A stretch of 64,000 nt of DNA from Cladorhizidae sp. MBARI D1340-BT2 (GCA_028752905.1 JAQNBH010000015.1:186001-250000), one strand, 5' to 3'; counted from the stretch's first letter, positions 13,144 to 27,200 are shown. The notes: generated by a model from the sequence alone, not told the origin. Made by a program: numbers and translations.

Positions 13144-13265
13144 CATGGTTACGGTGTCGAACTGGTTGAGTAGTATGTGTTGTTGTTCGGCCAGGCGAGT
13201 CTTGAAGTGTGCCTTCAAGTCCGGCACCAGCAGAGCCACAGCTTGCAGACACCTCAGCATGATGG
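13144..13265 (-). CDS. Exon of a VPS54-like gene (GARP tethering complex)
   Basis: A single 122-bp minus-strand exon bounded by a ctgcag acceptor and an ATG/gtaatg donor, entering in phase with two leading bases and encoding 40 residues. Key stretches are RCLQAVALLVPDLKAHF and RLAEQQHILLNQFDTVT. By recollection, not alignment, this matches the conserved C-terminal Vps54 domain, where human VPS54 has RCLQ, a proline, AHF, RL, Q and FD..T at the same spacing. Vps54 tethers endosome-derived vesicles at the trans-Golgi as part of GARP. I could not find neighbouring exons: the upstream side is array, unique sequence and a scaffold gap, and the downstream side is arrays. The gene would lie tail-to-head behind gephyrin on the same strand. 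A lone retained exon of a broken copy is an alternative. Confidence 0.55.
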
Positions 13266-14325
13266 CTGCAGGGCAGGAACACAACCACACCAATTATAGC
13301 CATGGTAACATCAACAACACACCTCCCTCTCCAAACTGTCGAGTTTTAGCACAAACTTTAAACAGCAGTCTAGTATTGGTGTACACTGTGTTAAGAGGTA
13401 AAGGATCATCTAAATGTGTGTTGTCTACAGTGCTGAATTCCTGTTTCCTTTCTATCAATTGAGCCGATTAAGAGTTAATTGAACCTTCAGTTTGCACATT
13501 TTGTCTTGTTTCGACTTTTAGTTGTTATCTATAACTCCAGAACTAACCCATTCTTCTTCACGATGGTTACTAAAGCACACACCCACCCACCCTCACCCAT
13601 CCACCCACACACGAATCACAAGCAGTTGACCTGGTTTTGTTGCAGGCCTGTTCTGAAGAGGAAGCTTCTCAATGACTGACTGTTCATTCCTTGCAGCCAA
13701 AATGTGCATCAGTTGCTGATGGGCTCACTATTGCTCAACCACACGACCAGGATTAATGTGAAGACAACCATTATCAGATCATCGTGTCTTTAATGAATCA
13801 AGAAACAGATTGGTTATTGCAAGACAAGGCACTGGAAAAATTCCATCTGGTAAGTGCCACAGTTCAGCCGGCACAAGGACAGGTATCGGGAAATATGGAA
13901 ATGTCAGAGTTGTAATTTTTCTTTGGGTGCTGCCAGTTCACTATCGCAGGATCTGAGGCATGTTGAAGAGGGTTAACAAAGGTCCAAACCTCTACTCTGT
14001 CCAGCTGCAAAGAGACTGCCAAAATGTGCTCTCTGTTCACACTGGTAACCATGGTGACGGTGTGAAGGTTGTATGCAGACAATGTCTGGCAGCTTCCATT
14101 TCCTAGGACACTGCTGGGAATATCTACACATCAATACGTTGAGGGCCAAATTAGCACCAGAAAGTGTGAAGCAGGAAACAGATACGGTGACCTGCTGCCA
14201 GTTGGGGCATAATTATGTACTTCTCTGCTCCTGAGGAGGAGCAATACAACAAGACCTGGGGGCTCTTTTTTTCTTGACCTTGCCAACCGAGACGCGCAAG
14301 ACATATTTTAACTATCAATCACGAC
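13266..14325. other. Unique region between VPS54-like exon and array
   Basis: Mostly non-repetitive sequence. A (CA)n run lies just before it at about 13017-13050. Minus-strand open stretches at 13864-14082 and about 14085-14215 have no splice context or similarity that I recognise. The remaining VPS54 exons may be sought here, but I could not identify them. Confidence 0.4.
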
Positions 14326-16685
14326 AGACTACATGTATACATGTGTGGCCTCAATCATCAGACACTACATGCATACATGTGTGGCCTCAATCATCAGACA
14401 CTGCATGTATACAAGTGTGTCCTCAATCATCAGACACTGCATGTATACAAGTGTGGCCTCAATCATCAGACACTACATGTGTACAAGTGTGGCCTCAATC
14501 ATCAGACACTACATGTATACAAGTGTGGCCTCAATCATCAGACACTGCATGTATACAAGTGTGGCCTCAATCATCAGACACTGCATGTATACAAGTGTGG
14601 CCTCAATCATCAGACACTACATGTATACATGTGTGGCCTCAATCATCAGACACTGCATGTATACAAGTGTGGCCTCAATCATCAGACACTACATGTATAC
14701 ATGTGTGGCCTCAATCATCAGACACTACATGTATACATGTGTGGCCTCAATCATCAGACACTGCATGCATACATGTGTGGCCTCAATCATCAGACACTGC
14801 ATGTATACATGTATGGCCTCAATCATCAGACACTGCATGTATACAAGTGTGGCCTCAATCATCAGACACTACATGCATACAAGTGTGGCCTCAATCATCA
14901 GACACTACATGTATACAAGTGTGGCCTCAATCATCAGGTACTACATGTGTACAAGTGTGGCCTCAATCATCAGACACTGCATGTATACAAGTGTGGCCTC
15001 AATCATCAGACACTACATGTGTACAAGTGTGGCCTCAATCATCAGACACTGCATGTATACAAGTGTGGCCTCAATCATCAGACACTACATGTGTACAAGT
15101 GTGGCCTCAATCATCAGACACTACATGTGTACAAGTGTGGCCTCAATCATCAGGTACTACATGCATACAAGTGTGGCCTCAATCATCAGACACTGCATGT
15201 ATACAAGTGTGGCCTCAATCATCAGACACTACATGTATACATGTGTGGCCTCAATCATCAGACACTACATGTATACATGTGTGGCCTCAATCATCAGACA
15301 CTACATGTATACATGTGTGGCCTCAATCATCAGACACTGCATGTATACAAGTGTGGCCTCAATCATCAGACACTACATGTGTACAAGTGTGGCCTCAATC
15401 ATCAGACACTACATGTGTACAAGTGTGGCCTCAATCATCAGACACTACATGTATACATGTGTGGCCTCAATCATCAGACACTGCATGTATACATGTGTGG
15501 CCTCAATCATCAGACACTGCATGCATACAAGTGTGGCCTCAATCATCAGACACTACATGTGTACAAGTGTGGCCTCAATCATCAGACACTGCATGTATAC
15601 AAGTGTGGCCTCAATCATCAGACACTGCATGTATACAAGTGTGGCCTCAATCATCAGACACTGCATGTATACAAGTGTGGCCTCAATCATCAGACACTGC
15701 ATGTATACAAGTGTGGCCTCAATCATCAGACACTACATGTATACATGTGTGGCCTCAATCATCAGACACTACATGTATACATGTGTGGCCTCAATCATCA
15801 GACACTGCATGCATACATGTGTGGCCTCAATCATCAGACACTGCATGTATACATGTATGGCCTCAATCATCAGACACTGCATGTATACAAGTGTGGCCTC
15901 AATCATCAGACACTACATGCATACAAGTGTGGCCTCAATCATCAGACACTGCATGTATACATGTGTGGCCTCAATCATCAGACACTACATGTATACAAGT
16001 GTGGCCTCAATCATCAGACACTACATGTGTACAAGTGTGGCCTCAATCATCAGACACTGCATGTATACAAGTGTGGCCTCAATCATCAGACACTGCATGT
16101 ATACAAGTGTGGCCTCAATCATCAGACACTACATGTGTACAAGTGTGGCCTCAATCATCAGACACTACATGTATACATGTGTGGCCTCAATCATCAGACA
16201 CTGCATGTATACATGTGTGGCCTCAATCATCAGACACTACATGTATACATGTGTGGCCTCAATCATCAGACACTACATGTATACATGTGTGGCCTCAATC
16301 ATCAGACACTACATGTATACATGTGTGGCCTCAATCATCAGACACTGCATGTATACAAGTGTGGCCTCAATCATCAGACACTACATGTGTACAAGTGTGG
16401 CCTCAATCATCAGACACTACATGTGTACAAGTGTGGCCTCAATCATCAGACACTACATGTATACATGTGTGGCCTCAATCATCAGACACTGCATGTATAC
16501 AAGTGTGGCCTCAATCATCAGACACTACATGTATACATGTGTGGCCTCAATCATCAGACACTGCATGTATACAAGTGTGGCCTCAATCATCAGACACTAC
16601 ATGCATACAAGTGAGGCCTCAATCATCAGACACTACATGTATACAAGTGTGGCCTCAATCATCAGACACTACATGTATACAAGTG
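14326..16685. repeat. Minisatellite, 36-bp unit, about 65 copies
   Basis: Very homogeneous 36-bp units around gtgtggcctcaatcatcaga. Variable positions are nearly limited to ac(a/g)tg, tgt(a/g)/tgca and aca(a/t)g. The period is twelve codons and no unit contains a stop in any plus frame, so three overlapping ORFs of about 760-814 codons arise. They have no unique N- or C-terminal sequence beyond a few codons and I treat them as artefacts. Confidence 0.98.
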
Positions 16686-16816
16686 TGTTGGTGTGTGTGT
16701 GCCTTGACTCGGCAGTAAACTGACAACCAAATGTGCTCTTCATGGACTTTTATCTATTGTTCTTTCTCCCCTCCCCCTCCCTCTGTCCTCCCCCCCACCC
16801 CCTCTCCCCTCCTTAC

Positions 16817-16906
16817 CTTGTACTCCACATGTCCAATCATAACTACATGTACTTTCCTGCCAAAAGATGCCGCATCCTCAAATGACTTGTAGCGACTAAT
16901 TTCCAG
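16817..16906 (-). CDS. Orphan exon, product not recognised
   Basis: A 90-bp minus-strand block flanked by a clean cactgcag acceptor and an AAG/gtaagg donor. It is open in exactly one frame, which keeps phase 0 at both ends and reads LEISRYKSFEDAASF then GRKVHVVMIGHVEYK. The other two frames contain stops. Composition and splice context look coding. It does not fit directly onto the VPS54-like exon at 13144-13265, because that exon needs a one-base carry-over. It could belong to an intervening gene or to an undetected exon chain. Confidence 0.4.
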
Positions 16907-17140
16907 CTGCAGTGAAGCACAACGAGCTCGTCAATGCTGACGATCATGCTCGTGGGCATGTGGCATCATAGAGTCGGCCAAGCTTACCTCGTGTGAAAAT
17001 AGTTTAGATTAAAAATCACTTAGCAACTGCTTTGAGCACTTCTGCAGGTTAGCTATGGTGATTACGGTAGGTGGGCGTGACAACAGCTCACAGCAGCCTC
17101 TGACCTTCAATAAAACAAGGTCACCTACTTACGATGCATG

Positions 17141-17240
17141 NNNNNNNNNNNNNNNNNNNNNNNNNNNNNNNNNNNNNNNNNNNNNNNNNNNNNNNNNNNN
17201 NNNNNNNNNNNNNNNNNNNNNNNNNNNNNNNNNNNNNNNN
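17141..17240. other. Assembly gap (100 N)
   Basis: A run of exactly 100 N, the conventional placeholder for a gap of unknown size. Order and orientation across it are not proven by this sequence. Confidence 0.99.
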
Positions 17241-18050
17241 ACTTGTGTTTGTGTTAGGACAAGATAACTCTTGTTGGACACACACTGAAGGATGGAGAAA
17301 ACCACCTTTCAAGACTTTCAAAAGGAATTTGCAGCAGTTTCTGTTAGCCATTTCTCTAGGAACAATTTTGATTATGGAGTACTGTTGACTTCCATGAAAT
17401 AATGATTTTCACAGAATCCCATATGGAACTATGAATGAGGCTTAAGCCATCAAGAGCACCTAACCAGTTTGAGCTTGGCGTGATGCATACATTACGGGTA
17501 TGAATGTAGGCGGGTATTCGGTGAAGGTGTCTGGGCAACCCACTTAGGAGGCATGCCAGTAGCCATTAGCTTTGACCTATATACCTCACTGCCCTTGCAA
17601 GCAGGAAGGAAGCCAACTACTAGTAATGAATGCTAGACATCGACAGGCGAGTGAAGGATAAAATGTCAATTGGAGAATTGCATTGCTCTAGTTCATCATA
17701 CTCCTAGCATAGCTGCAGGCTAACTCCATTATTGATGTCAGATTTACATGTAAAAGTGCTAAGAGTACACTTAAGGTTGGAACAAGAATATTATAGGATA
17801 TCATTTCCAGTTTTGCAAACATGTCCGTACGGTGAATCGAGTGCCAAGTCAAATGCTATTAACCTTGCATCCTGTCTCTGCCCTTTTATGTATATGAGGC
17901 AACACACTTTCCCCCCTGGATATTTTGACCTGTGTTGTCCATAATCATTACAATAGCATTCAATTACACCATAAAAAAGTCTGTAATTATATATAACAAC
18001 ACTGAGATACAGCAGCTGAGGAAGTACTGAACGAGTGAGCATGACTCGTG
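17241..18050. other. Unique 3' flank of the gephyrin-like gene
   Basis: AT-rich unique sequence directly downstream of the gephyrin stop codon on the minus strand, so it presumably contains the 3' UTR. Minus-strand AATAAA-like signals were not clear. Short ORFs on both strands here show no family similarity I recognise. Confidence 0.5.
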
Positions 18051-18284
18051 TTATAAAGACTTGGGTACAAGTAGAGCTGGGAGTGTAGTTCCTGCTGGGA
18101 GTTGTGAGAGTGTGTCAGTGCTGGGAGGCAGCACCAACAGAGCATTAGCTGCCTTCATGCTGAGCAGTCGACTACTGCACTGACTGCCAGTGCTAGTGGC
18201 CATGGGCACCATCTCCCCAGCACCCCACTGCACACACACTCGCTGATACTCTGGACGAGTGTCCAGAACAACGGAGAAGGACGT
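18051..18284 (-). CDS. Gephyrin-like terminal coding exon
   Basis: 234 bp including the TAA stop, acceptor cttgcag. It encodes the MoeA C-terminal domain [39 protein letters not shown] and the end [10 protein letters not shown]. The length and ending correspond to the normal C-terminus of the family, so the gene is not truncated at this end. Confidence 0.94.
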   Translation of the reverse strand, partial: TSFSVVLDTRPEYQRVCVQWGAGEMVPMATSTGSQCSSRLLSMKAANALLVLPPSTDTLSQLPAGTTLPALLVPKSL

Positions 18285-21200
18285 CTGCAAGTAAACAAGA
18301 AAGAAAGATCAAAACAGAAAAATGTAAGACATGGTGTTAATAGTGCGGCTATTATCACGGCAGACATGGCGTTAATAGCTGGACACATTAACATGACATG
18401 GTGTTAATAGATGCACCCATTACCATGGCAGACATGGCGTTAATAGCTGCACACATTACCACAGCAGACATGGCGTTAATAGCTGGACACATTAACATGA
18501 CATGGTGTTAATAGATGCACCCATTACCATGGCAGACATGGCGTTAATAGCTGCACACATTACCACAGCAGTCATGGTGTTACTAGCTGCACACATTACC
18601 ACGACATGGTGTTACTAGCTGCACACATTACCACGACATGGTGTTAATAGTTGCACACATTACCACGACATGGTGTTACTAGCTGCACACATTACCATGA
18701 CATGGTGTTACTAGCTGCACACATTACCACGACATGGGTTACTAGCTGCACACATTACCACGACATGGTGTTAATAGTTGCACACTACCATGACATGGTG
18801 TTACTAGCTCACACATTACCACGACATGGTGTTACTAGCTGCACACATTACCACGACATGGTGTTACTAGCTGCACACATTACCACGACATGGTGTTACT
18901 AGCTGCACACATTACCACGACATGGTGTTATTAGCTGCACACATTACCACGACATGGTGTTACTAGCTGCACACATTACCACGACATGGTGTTACTAGCT
19001 GCACACATTACCACGACATGGTGTACTAGCTGCACACATTACCACGACATGGTGTTACTAGCTGCACACATTACCACGACATGGTGTTACTAGCTGCACA
19101 CATTACCACGACATGGTGTTACTAGCTGCACACATTACCATGACATGGTGTTACTAGCTGCACACATTACCACGACATGGTGTTACTAGCTGCACACATT
19201 ACCACGACATGGTGTTACTAGCTGCACACATTACCACGACATGGTGTTACTAGCTCCACACATTACCACGACATGGTGTTACTAGCTGCACACATTACCA
19301 CGACATGGTGTTAACAGCTGCACACATTACCACGACATGGTGTTAATGGTGTTAATAGCTTCACACTTTACCAAACAAACAGCTTATAGCATTATTAACA
19401 AGAAAATGTACTCAACATTAGCACATCTCTTCTCCAGTCTTCTCTCGGGCCACACAGAGTGCAAGTACATGTTGTTTGACCCAAGATTGTTAATAGTTTC
19501 TGTATCATTACAAAAATGGTGCATCACACCTCCAGGGATATAAACAATCACACCTCCAGGGATACAAACAATCACACCTCCAGGGATACAAACAATCACA
19601 CCTCCAGGGATAAAAACAATCACACCTCCAGGGATACAATCACACCTCCAGGGATACAAACAATCACACCTCCAGGGTTATAAACAATCACACCTCCAGG
19701 GTTAACGGCTATTAACACGTTGGTAATTGCTGTCGGAATGAAACTAAAAAAATTGGAGATCTATTGTAGGCTCCCCCCCCCCCCCCCCCCCCACCAATGA
19801 ATGCTTGTTAATAATGAATGCCAAATATAATTCATGCTTGTGGGTGTGGCTACTTGTGGGTGTGGCTGCTCGACTACAAAACAGCAAATAGAAACAAGAC
19901 GAAAATATTCAATTAAAAATAACCAAATAACAAATACGCAAGACAAATTGTGTTACATATATTGTTGTCACAAATGGTCTTCATATATTAGTAGATAAAA
20001 GGTTCCATCTACATTTGGTGAATGTGTTTAATTTCTAAATTTCTAGTCCTGTTTCTCTAGTCAACCAGCCTCCTACAAGTATAGTTAATTTTGATGTGTA
20101 TCTTCTAGAATTTGGATAAACTGTGACTGAATGGCGTTGAATCGCGTTGAATCTCACGAGTCTGGACCAAGTGCTGGCTGACGACGAAGAAGAAGTATTA
20201 AGTAATAATTACAGGTACGACTGACTTCGAGTCTGAGGATTCTCCAGCCCTAGCCCAGTACATGCAATGTCGTGAATTATTACTAAAGTAGATACACATG
20301 CTTTTGTATCATATAATACACAGAGACGTGCATAGTATTGTTTTGTTGAAGGTTTGTGCTGAATGTGTTGAGAAGGAGTAGTTGTTGCAATGTCTTGGAC
20401 AGTTAATTGAGAAAGAGTAGTTGTTGCAATGTCTTGGACAGTTAATGGAGAAGGAGCAGTTGTTGTAATGTCTTGGACAGTTAATTGAGAAGGAGCAGTT
20501 GTTGCAATGTCTTGGACAGTTAATTGAGAAGGAGCAGTTGTTGCAATGTCTTGGACAGTTAATTGAGAAGGAGCAGTTGTTGCAATGTCTTGGACAGTTA
20601 ATGGAGAAGGAGCAGTTGTTGCAATGTCTTGGACAGTTGCTGGGTGTCTTCTGGTTGTAAGATTATGACGGAATGGATATATTGTATGCAAGTATGGCGT
20701 GAAAATGTCGATCGAGATCATTGAATTGCATGATTTGTAACAGCTTTTTTGGCTGCCTCTTTTGACTTCCCTCACGGAAGGTTAACTGATTAAATGCATC
20801 ATTAATAATCTATTATAATGCATGGAGAGGAGTTAGTTTCAAATGACTGCCTCTTTAAGCATGAGAGAGTGAGAGAGAAAATGCTCAGAGCTAGAGGACT
20901 AGAGTTTGAAGAGCTTCACTATCATCTGCCACAAAGCAAAGTTGTGTCTTGACTACGAGATTTGGGAAACAATCTCGCCTACCAACGCTTTCATGGCTGT
21001 TTGGGAGTTCGTGATTCTTGATCTTGTTGAGGGAATGTTAGCTAGTTTCAGGATGCTCCTAGCCAGTGGACGATGCTGACCTGAGCTTCAGGATGCTCCT
21101 AGCCAGTGGATGATGCTGACCTGAGCTTCAGGATGCTCCTAGCCAGTGGACGATGCTGACCTGAGCTTCAGGATGCTCCTAGCCAGTGGATGATGCAGCC

Positions 21201-24200
21201 AGTGGATGATGCTGACCTGAGCTTCAGGATGCTCCTAGCCAGTGGACGATGCTGACCTGAGCTTCAGGATGCTTCTAGCCAGTGGATGATGCTGACCTGA
21301 GCTTCAGGATGCCCTAAGCCAGTGGATGATGCTGACCTGAGCTTAAGGATGCTCCTAGCCAGTGGACGATGCTGACCTGAGCTTAAGGATGCTCCTAGCC
21401 AGTGGATGATGCTGACCTGAGCTTAAGGATGCTCCTAGCCAGTGGATGATGCTGACCTGAGCTTAAGGATGCTCCTAGCCAGTGGATGATGCTGACCTGA
21501 GCTTAAGGATGCTCCTAGCCAGTGGACGATGCTGACCTGAGCTTAAGGATGCTCCTAGCCAGTGGACGATGCTGACCTGAGCTTAAGGATGCTCCTAGCC
21601 AGTGGACGATGCTGACCTGAGCTTAAGGATGCTCCTAGCCAGTGGACGATGCTGACCTGAGCTTAAGGATGCTCCTAGCCAGTGGACGATGCTGACCTGA
21701 GCTTCAGGATGCTCCTAGCCAGTGCACGATGCTGACCTGAGCTTCAGGATGCTCCTAGCCAGTGGACGATGCTGACCTGAGCTTAAGGATGCTCCTAGTG
21801 GATGATGCTGACCTGAGCTTAAGGATGCTCCTAGCCAGTGGATGATGCTGACCTGAGCTTAAGGATGCTCCTAGCCAGTGGACGATGCTGAACTGAGCTT
21901 AAGGATGCTCCTAGCCAGTGGACGATGCTGACCTGAGCTTAAGGATGCTCCTAGCCAGTGGACGATGCTGACCTGAGCTTAAGGATGCTCCTAGCCAGTG
22001 GACGATGCTGACCTGAGCTTCAGGATGCTCCTAGCCAGTGCACGATGCTGACCTGAGCTTCAGGATGCTCCTAGCCAGTGGACGATGCTGACCTGAGCTT
22101 AAGGATGCTCCTAGTGGATGATGCTGACCTGAGCTTAAGGATGCTCCTAGCCAGTGGAAGATGCCGAGTGGTAGGAAAAAGCTAAGTATAATTTTGTGCA
22201 CAAATAATTTCCAATGTGTAGCTAGCTAGCTTGAGCTGAAGGGTTAGGCATGCTAGTAATGGATTCCTATAAGCAGCGTCCTATTTTCTAGAAGTGCAAT
22301 ACTTGCCATATAAATAACTGGTTCTTTTTTTAGTGGACTAGCAAGGCACACTTGAAGTGCTTTTGGGGTCAAAATTAGTGAAGTCTTCAGGTGTTTAGGA
22401 TACTAAGAAGCTGCCACACTGTTTAGGGTACTAAGGAGCTGCCACACTGTTTAGGTTACTAAGGAGCTACCACACTGTTTAGGATACTAAGAAGCTACCA
22501 CACTGTTTAGGGTACTAAGAAGCTACCACACTGTTTAGGGTACTAAGGAGCTGCCACACCGTTTAGGTTACTAAGGAGCTGCCACACTGTTTAGGGTACT
22601 AAGAAGCTTCCACACTGTTTAGGGTACTAAGGAGCTGCCACACTGTTTAGGGTACTAAGGAGCTGCCACACACTGTTTAGGGTACTAAGAAGTTATCACA
22701 CTGTTTAGGGTACTAAGGAGCTGCCACACCGTTTAGGTTACTAAGGAGCTGCCACACTGTTTAGGGTACTAAGAAGCTTCCACACTGTTTAGGGTACTAA
22801 GAAGCTTCCACACTGTTTAGGGTACTAAGGAGCTGCCACACTGTTTAGGGTACTAAGGAGCTACCACACTGTTTAGGGTACTAAGGAGCTGCCACAGTCA
22901 GTTTTAGCTGAGATATAAACTGTGTTTTGGCCGCCATTTTAAAATAGGGGTCCAACCAACATAAGGATATTTTGTTTTAAAAAAACACCCAGGAGGCCAC
23001 TGCCACTGAGACCAGATGCCAGGAAGGACCGGCACAGTGGAAAGTAGAGGCCCAGAACTCCTTCAGAGAGAGAGGTAGGCAGAGACACCTCCAAACTGGC
23101 CCAGATGGCAGATGTCAACGATATTGAGGTGAACCTGATGCATCCTGAGGACTTCTAAAACATTTTCTGTCTAGTTCCAGTTATTCCTAGATAGTCAAGT
23201 AGCGTTCCTACAAGAAGCCACTCAGGACAACTCCAGAACTAACCAATCATAAATATCATTCTTAGATGGATGCCACGCCAGGTCTCCGGTGCTAACCAGA
23301 ACAATGAACAAGTTTTTTTGTTACGTTTTATTAAAAGTATACAATGCCATGCACATGCACAGATACATGATCATAGCACACACATGTGTCATGTACATGC
23401 ACAGATACATGACCATAGTATACATGTATATGCAGGGTTTCATACAGGATTTTTGGTTGGGGGGGGGGGAGGGGGGGGAGAAAAGTATCCAGCTTAGCAT
23501 CGCCCACTTTTAGCACGCTATACTATGTAATTTTTGAAAATCCTGGGGGGAGGGGGAAACTCTGGCTGGGGGGGGGGGGGGCGGGGGGGACATCCCAGGT
23601 CCCCCCCCCCCCCTGTATGAAACCCTGTAATATGCCATGTATGTATATACACAGATACATGATCATAGCATACATATGTGCCATGTACATGCACAGATAC
23701 ATGATCATAGCATACATATGTGCCATGTACATGCACAGATACATGATCATGGCATACATATGTGCCATGTACATGCACAGATACATGATCATGGCATACA
23801 TATGTGCCATGTACATGCACAGATACATGATCATGGCATACATATGTGCCATGTACATGCACAGATACATGATCATGGCATACATATGTGCCATGTACAT
23901 ACACAGATACATGATCTAAAGAGTTATCTTGGCGCACATACCGTATTCACTCGATATAAGTCGCGACTTGTATTTATTTCAGCCAAATCAAGTTGTGATC
24001 TTCAAGCATTGCGCTTGCGCAGTGCCAAGCTAGTCTAAGTTTGGACATAGTTCTTCTGCGAGTATTGGATGACAACTTCGGCCTGTCTGATGGAGAAGAA
24101 GTATGAGGAAGGGAGAAGGCATTGCTTCATATCTTGGAGAAAGCACCTTCAACCTCAACACAGTCCTGTCAATGAGCAGAGTGGCAGTGCTGGACCTAGG

Positions 24201-27200
24201 TACTTCTAGCGAAGCAAACATTGCCTTTCTCTCCAATTTTATGAATAGCGAGGAGGATACCAGAGAGGAAGAAAGTGCTGGCACTAAGTATAAACTATAC
24301 CAGCGCAGTTGTAGCTACTTCTTCCCGATTAGTTGGTGGGCTGTATAATACATGTATAAACTCTTCCCGGTTAGTTGGTGGGCTGTATAATACATGTATA
24401 AACTCTTCCTGGGTAGTTGGTGGGCTGTATAATACATGTATAAACTCTTCCCGGTTAGTTGGTGGGCTGTACAATACATGTATAAACTCTGGTTGGTGGG
24501 CTGTACAATACATGTATAAAAACTCTTCCAGGGTAGTTGGTGGGCTGTATAATACATGTATAAACTCTTCCCGGTTAGTTGGTGGGCTGTATAATACATG
24601 TATAAACTCTTCCTGGGCAGTTAGTTGGTGGGCTGTACAATACATGTATAAACTCTTCCCGGGTAGTTGGTGGGCTGTATAATACATGTATAAACTCTTC
24701 CTGGGTGGTTGGTGGGCTGTATAATACATGTATAAACTCTTCCCGGTTAGTTGGTAGGCTGTATAATACATGTATAAACTCTTCCCAGTTAGTTGGTGGG
24801 CTGTATATAATACATGTATAAACTCTTCCCGGGTGGTTGGTGGGCTGTATAATACATGTATAAACTCTTCCTATGGTAGGATGTATAATACATGTATAAA
24901 CTCTTCCCAGTTAGTTTGTGGGCTGTATAATACATGTATAAACTCTTCCTATGGTAGGATGTATAATACATGTATAAATTCTTCCCGGGTAGTTGATGGG
25001 CTGTATAATACATGTATAAACTCTTCCCGGGTAGTTGATGGGTTGTATAATACATGTATAAACTCTTCCCGGGTAGTTGGTGGGCTGTATAATACATGTA
25101 TAAACTCTTCCCGGGTAGTTGGTGGGCTGTATAATACATGTATAAACTCTTCCCGGGTAGTTGGTGGGCTGTATAATACATGTATAAACTCGGGTGGTTG
25201 GTGGGTCAAGGATTATCAGAGTCAAGTAAGTGGCAATCTCTGGTATACTCCCATTTGCTTCTCCTAGTGGCAGCTGGGTTGATAAGTGTAGAACAACATC
25301 TTAATTAGCATGGTACAGCACCATTACAGCACCATATATGTCATTACTAATTACAATAACATTGTGGTTAATTTCCATAACAACCAATCTTTACCCAAGT
25401 ACTGTATAAGAACATAGGGAATGGTTGCTATGGAGTTGGTGAACCTGTGAATTAATACGATTTTTTTAAAGTTCATGGAACCAGATTTTTATAATTCTCC
25501 CATAATGTGAAAGAGGTATGGGCTTTAACAACCACCTTTAATGGTAGGACAACACCCACTCATTACTATTGCATTGAGGCATCACCCACTCATTACTATT
25601 GCATTGAGGCAACACCCACTCATTACTATTGCATTGAGGCAACACCCACTCATTACTATTGCATTGAGGCAACACCCACTCATTACTATTGCATTGAGAC
25701 AACACCCACTCATTACTATTGCATTGAGGCAACACCCACTCATTACTATTGCATTGAGGCAACACCCACTCATTACTATTGCATTGAGGCAACACCCACT
25801 CATTACTATTGCATTGAGGCAACACCCACTCATTACTATTGCATTGAGGCATCACCCACTCATTACTATTGCATTGAGGCAACACCCACTCATTACTATT
25901 GCATTGAGGCAACACCCACTCATTACTATTGCATTGAGGCATCACCCACTCATTACTATTGCATTGAGGCAACACCCACTCATTACTATTGCATTGAGGC
26001 AACACCCACTCATTACTATTTCATTGAGGCAACACCCACTCATTACTATTGCATTGAGGCAACACCCACTCATTACTATTGCATTGAGGCATCACCCACT
26101 CATTACTATTGCATTGAGGCAACACCCACTCATTACTATTGCATTGAGGCAACACCCACTCATTACTATTGCATTGAGGCAACACCCACTCATTACTATT
26201 GCATTGAGGCATCACCCACTCATTACTATTGCATTGAGGCAACACCCACTCATTACTATTGCATTGAGGCAACACCCACTCATTACTATTGCATTGAGGC
26301 ATCGCCCACTCATTACTATTGCATTGAGGCAACACCCACTCATTACTATTGCATTGAGGCAACACCCACTCATTACTATTGCATTGAGGCATCACCCACT
26401 CATTACTATTGCATTGAGGCAACACCCACTCATTACTATTGCATTGAGGCAACACCCACTCATTACTATTGCATTGAGGCATCACCCACTCATTACTATT
26501 GCATTGAGGCATCACCCACTCATTACTATTGCATTGAGGCAACACCCACTCATTACTATTGCATTGAGGCATCACCCACTCATTACTATTGCATTGAGGC
26601 ATCACCCACTCATTACTATTGCATTGAGGCATCACCCACTCATTACTATTGCATTGAGGCAACACCCACTCATCACTATTGCATTGAGGCATCACCCACT
26701 CATTACTATTGCATTGAGGCAACACCCACTCATTACTATTGCATTGAGGCAACACCCACTCATTACTATTGCATTGAGGCAACACCCACTCATTACTATT
26801 GCATTGAGGCAACACCCACTCATTATTATTGCATTGAGGCATCACCCACTCATTACTATTGCATTGAGGCATCACCCACTCATTACTATTGCATTGAGGC
26901 ATCACCCACTCATTACTATTGCATTGAGGCAACACCCACTCATCACTATTGCATTGAGGCATCACCCACTCATTACTATTGCATTGAGGCAACACCCACT
27001 CATTACTATTGCATTGAGGCAACACCCACTCATTACTATTGCATTGAGGCAACACCCACTCATTACTATTGCATTGAGGCAACACCCACTCATTACTATT
27101 GCATTGAGGCATCACCCACTCATTACTATTGCATTGAGGCAACACCCACTCATTACTATTGCATTGAGGCAACACCCACTCATTACTATTGCATTGAGGC

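Noticed and set aside
13864..14082. 72-codon minus-strand ORF near the VPS54-like exon
   Set aside because: No splice sites at suitable positions and no match to VPS54 or another family that I recognise.
14274..16718. Plus-strand ORF of 814 codons, repeat unit CIQVWPQSSDT
   Set aside because: It consists solely of a 36-bp tandem array open in all three plus frames; no unique domain, start context or splice context.
17732..18042. Short ORFs on both strands downstream of the gephyrin stop
   Set aside because: They lie in the presumed 3' UTR/flank and have no similarity; chance ORFs.
20209..20775. 188-codon minus-strand ORF with [13 protein letters not shown] repeats
   Set aside because: Driven by a 39-bp array within an intron; unique ends show no signal peptide or domain.
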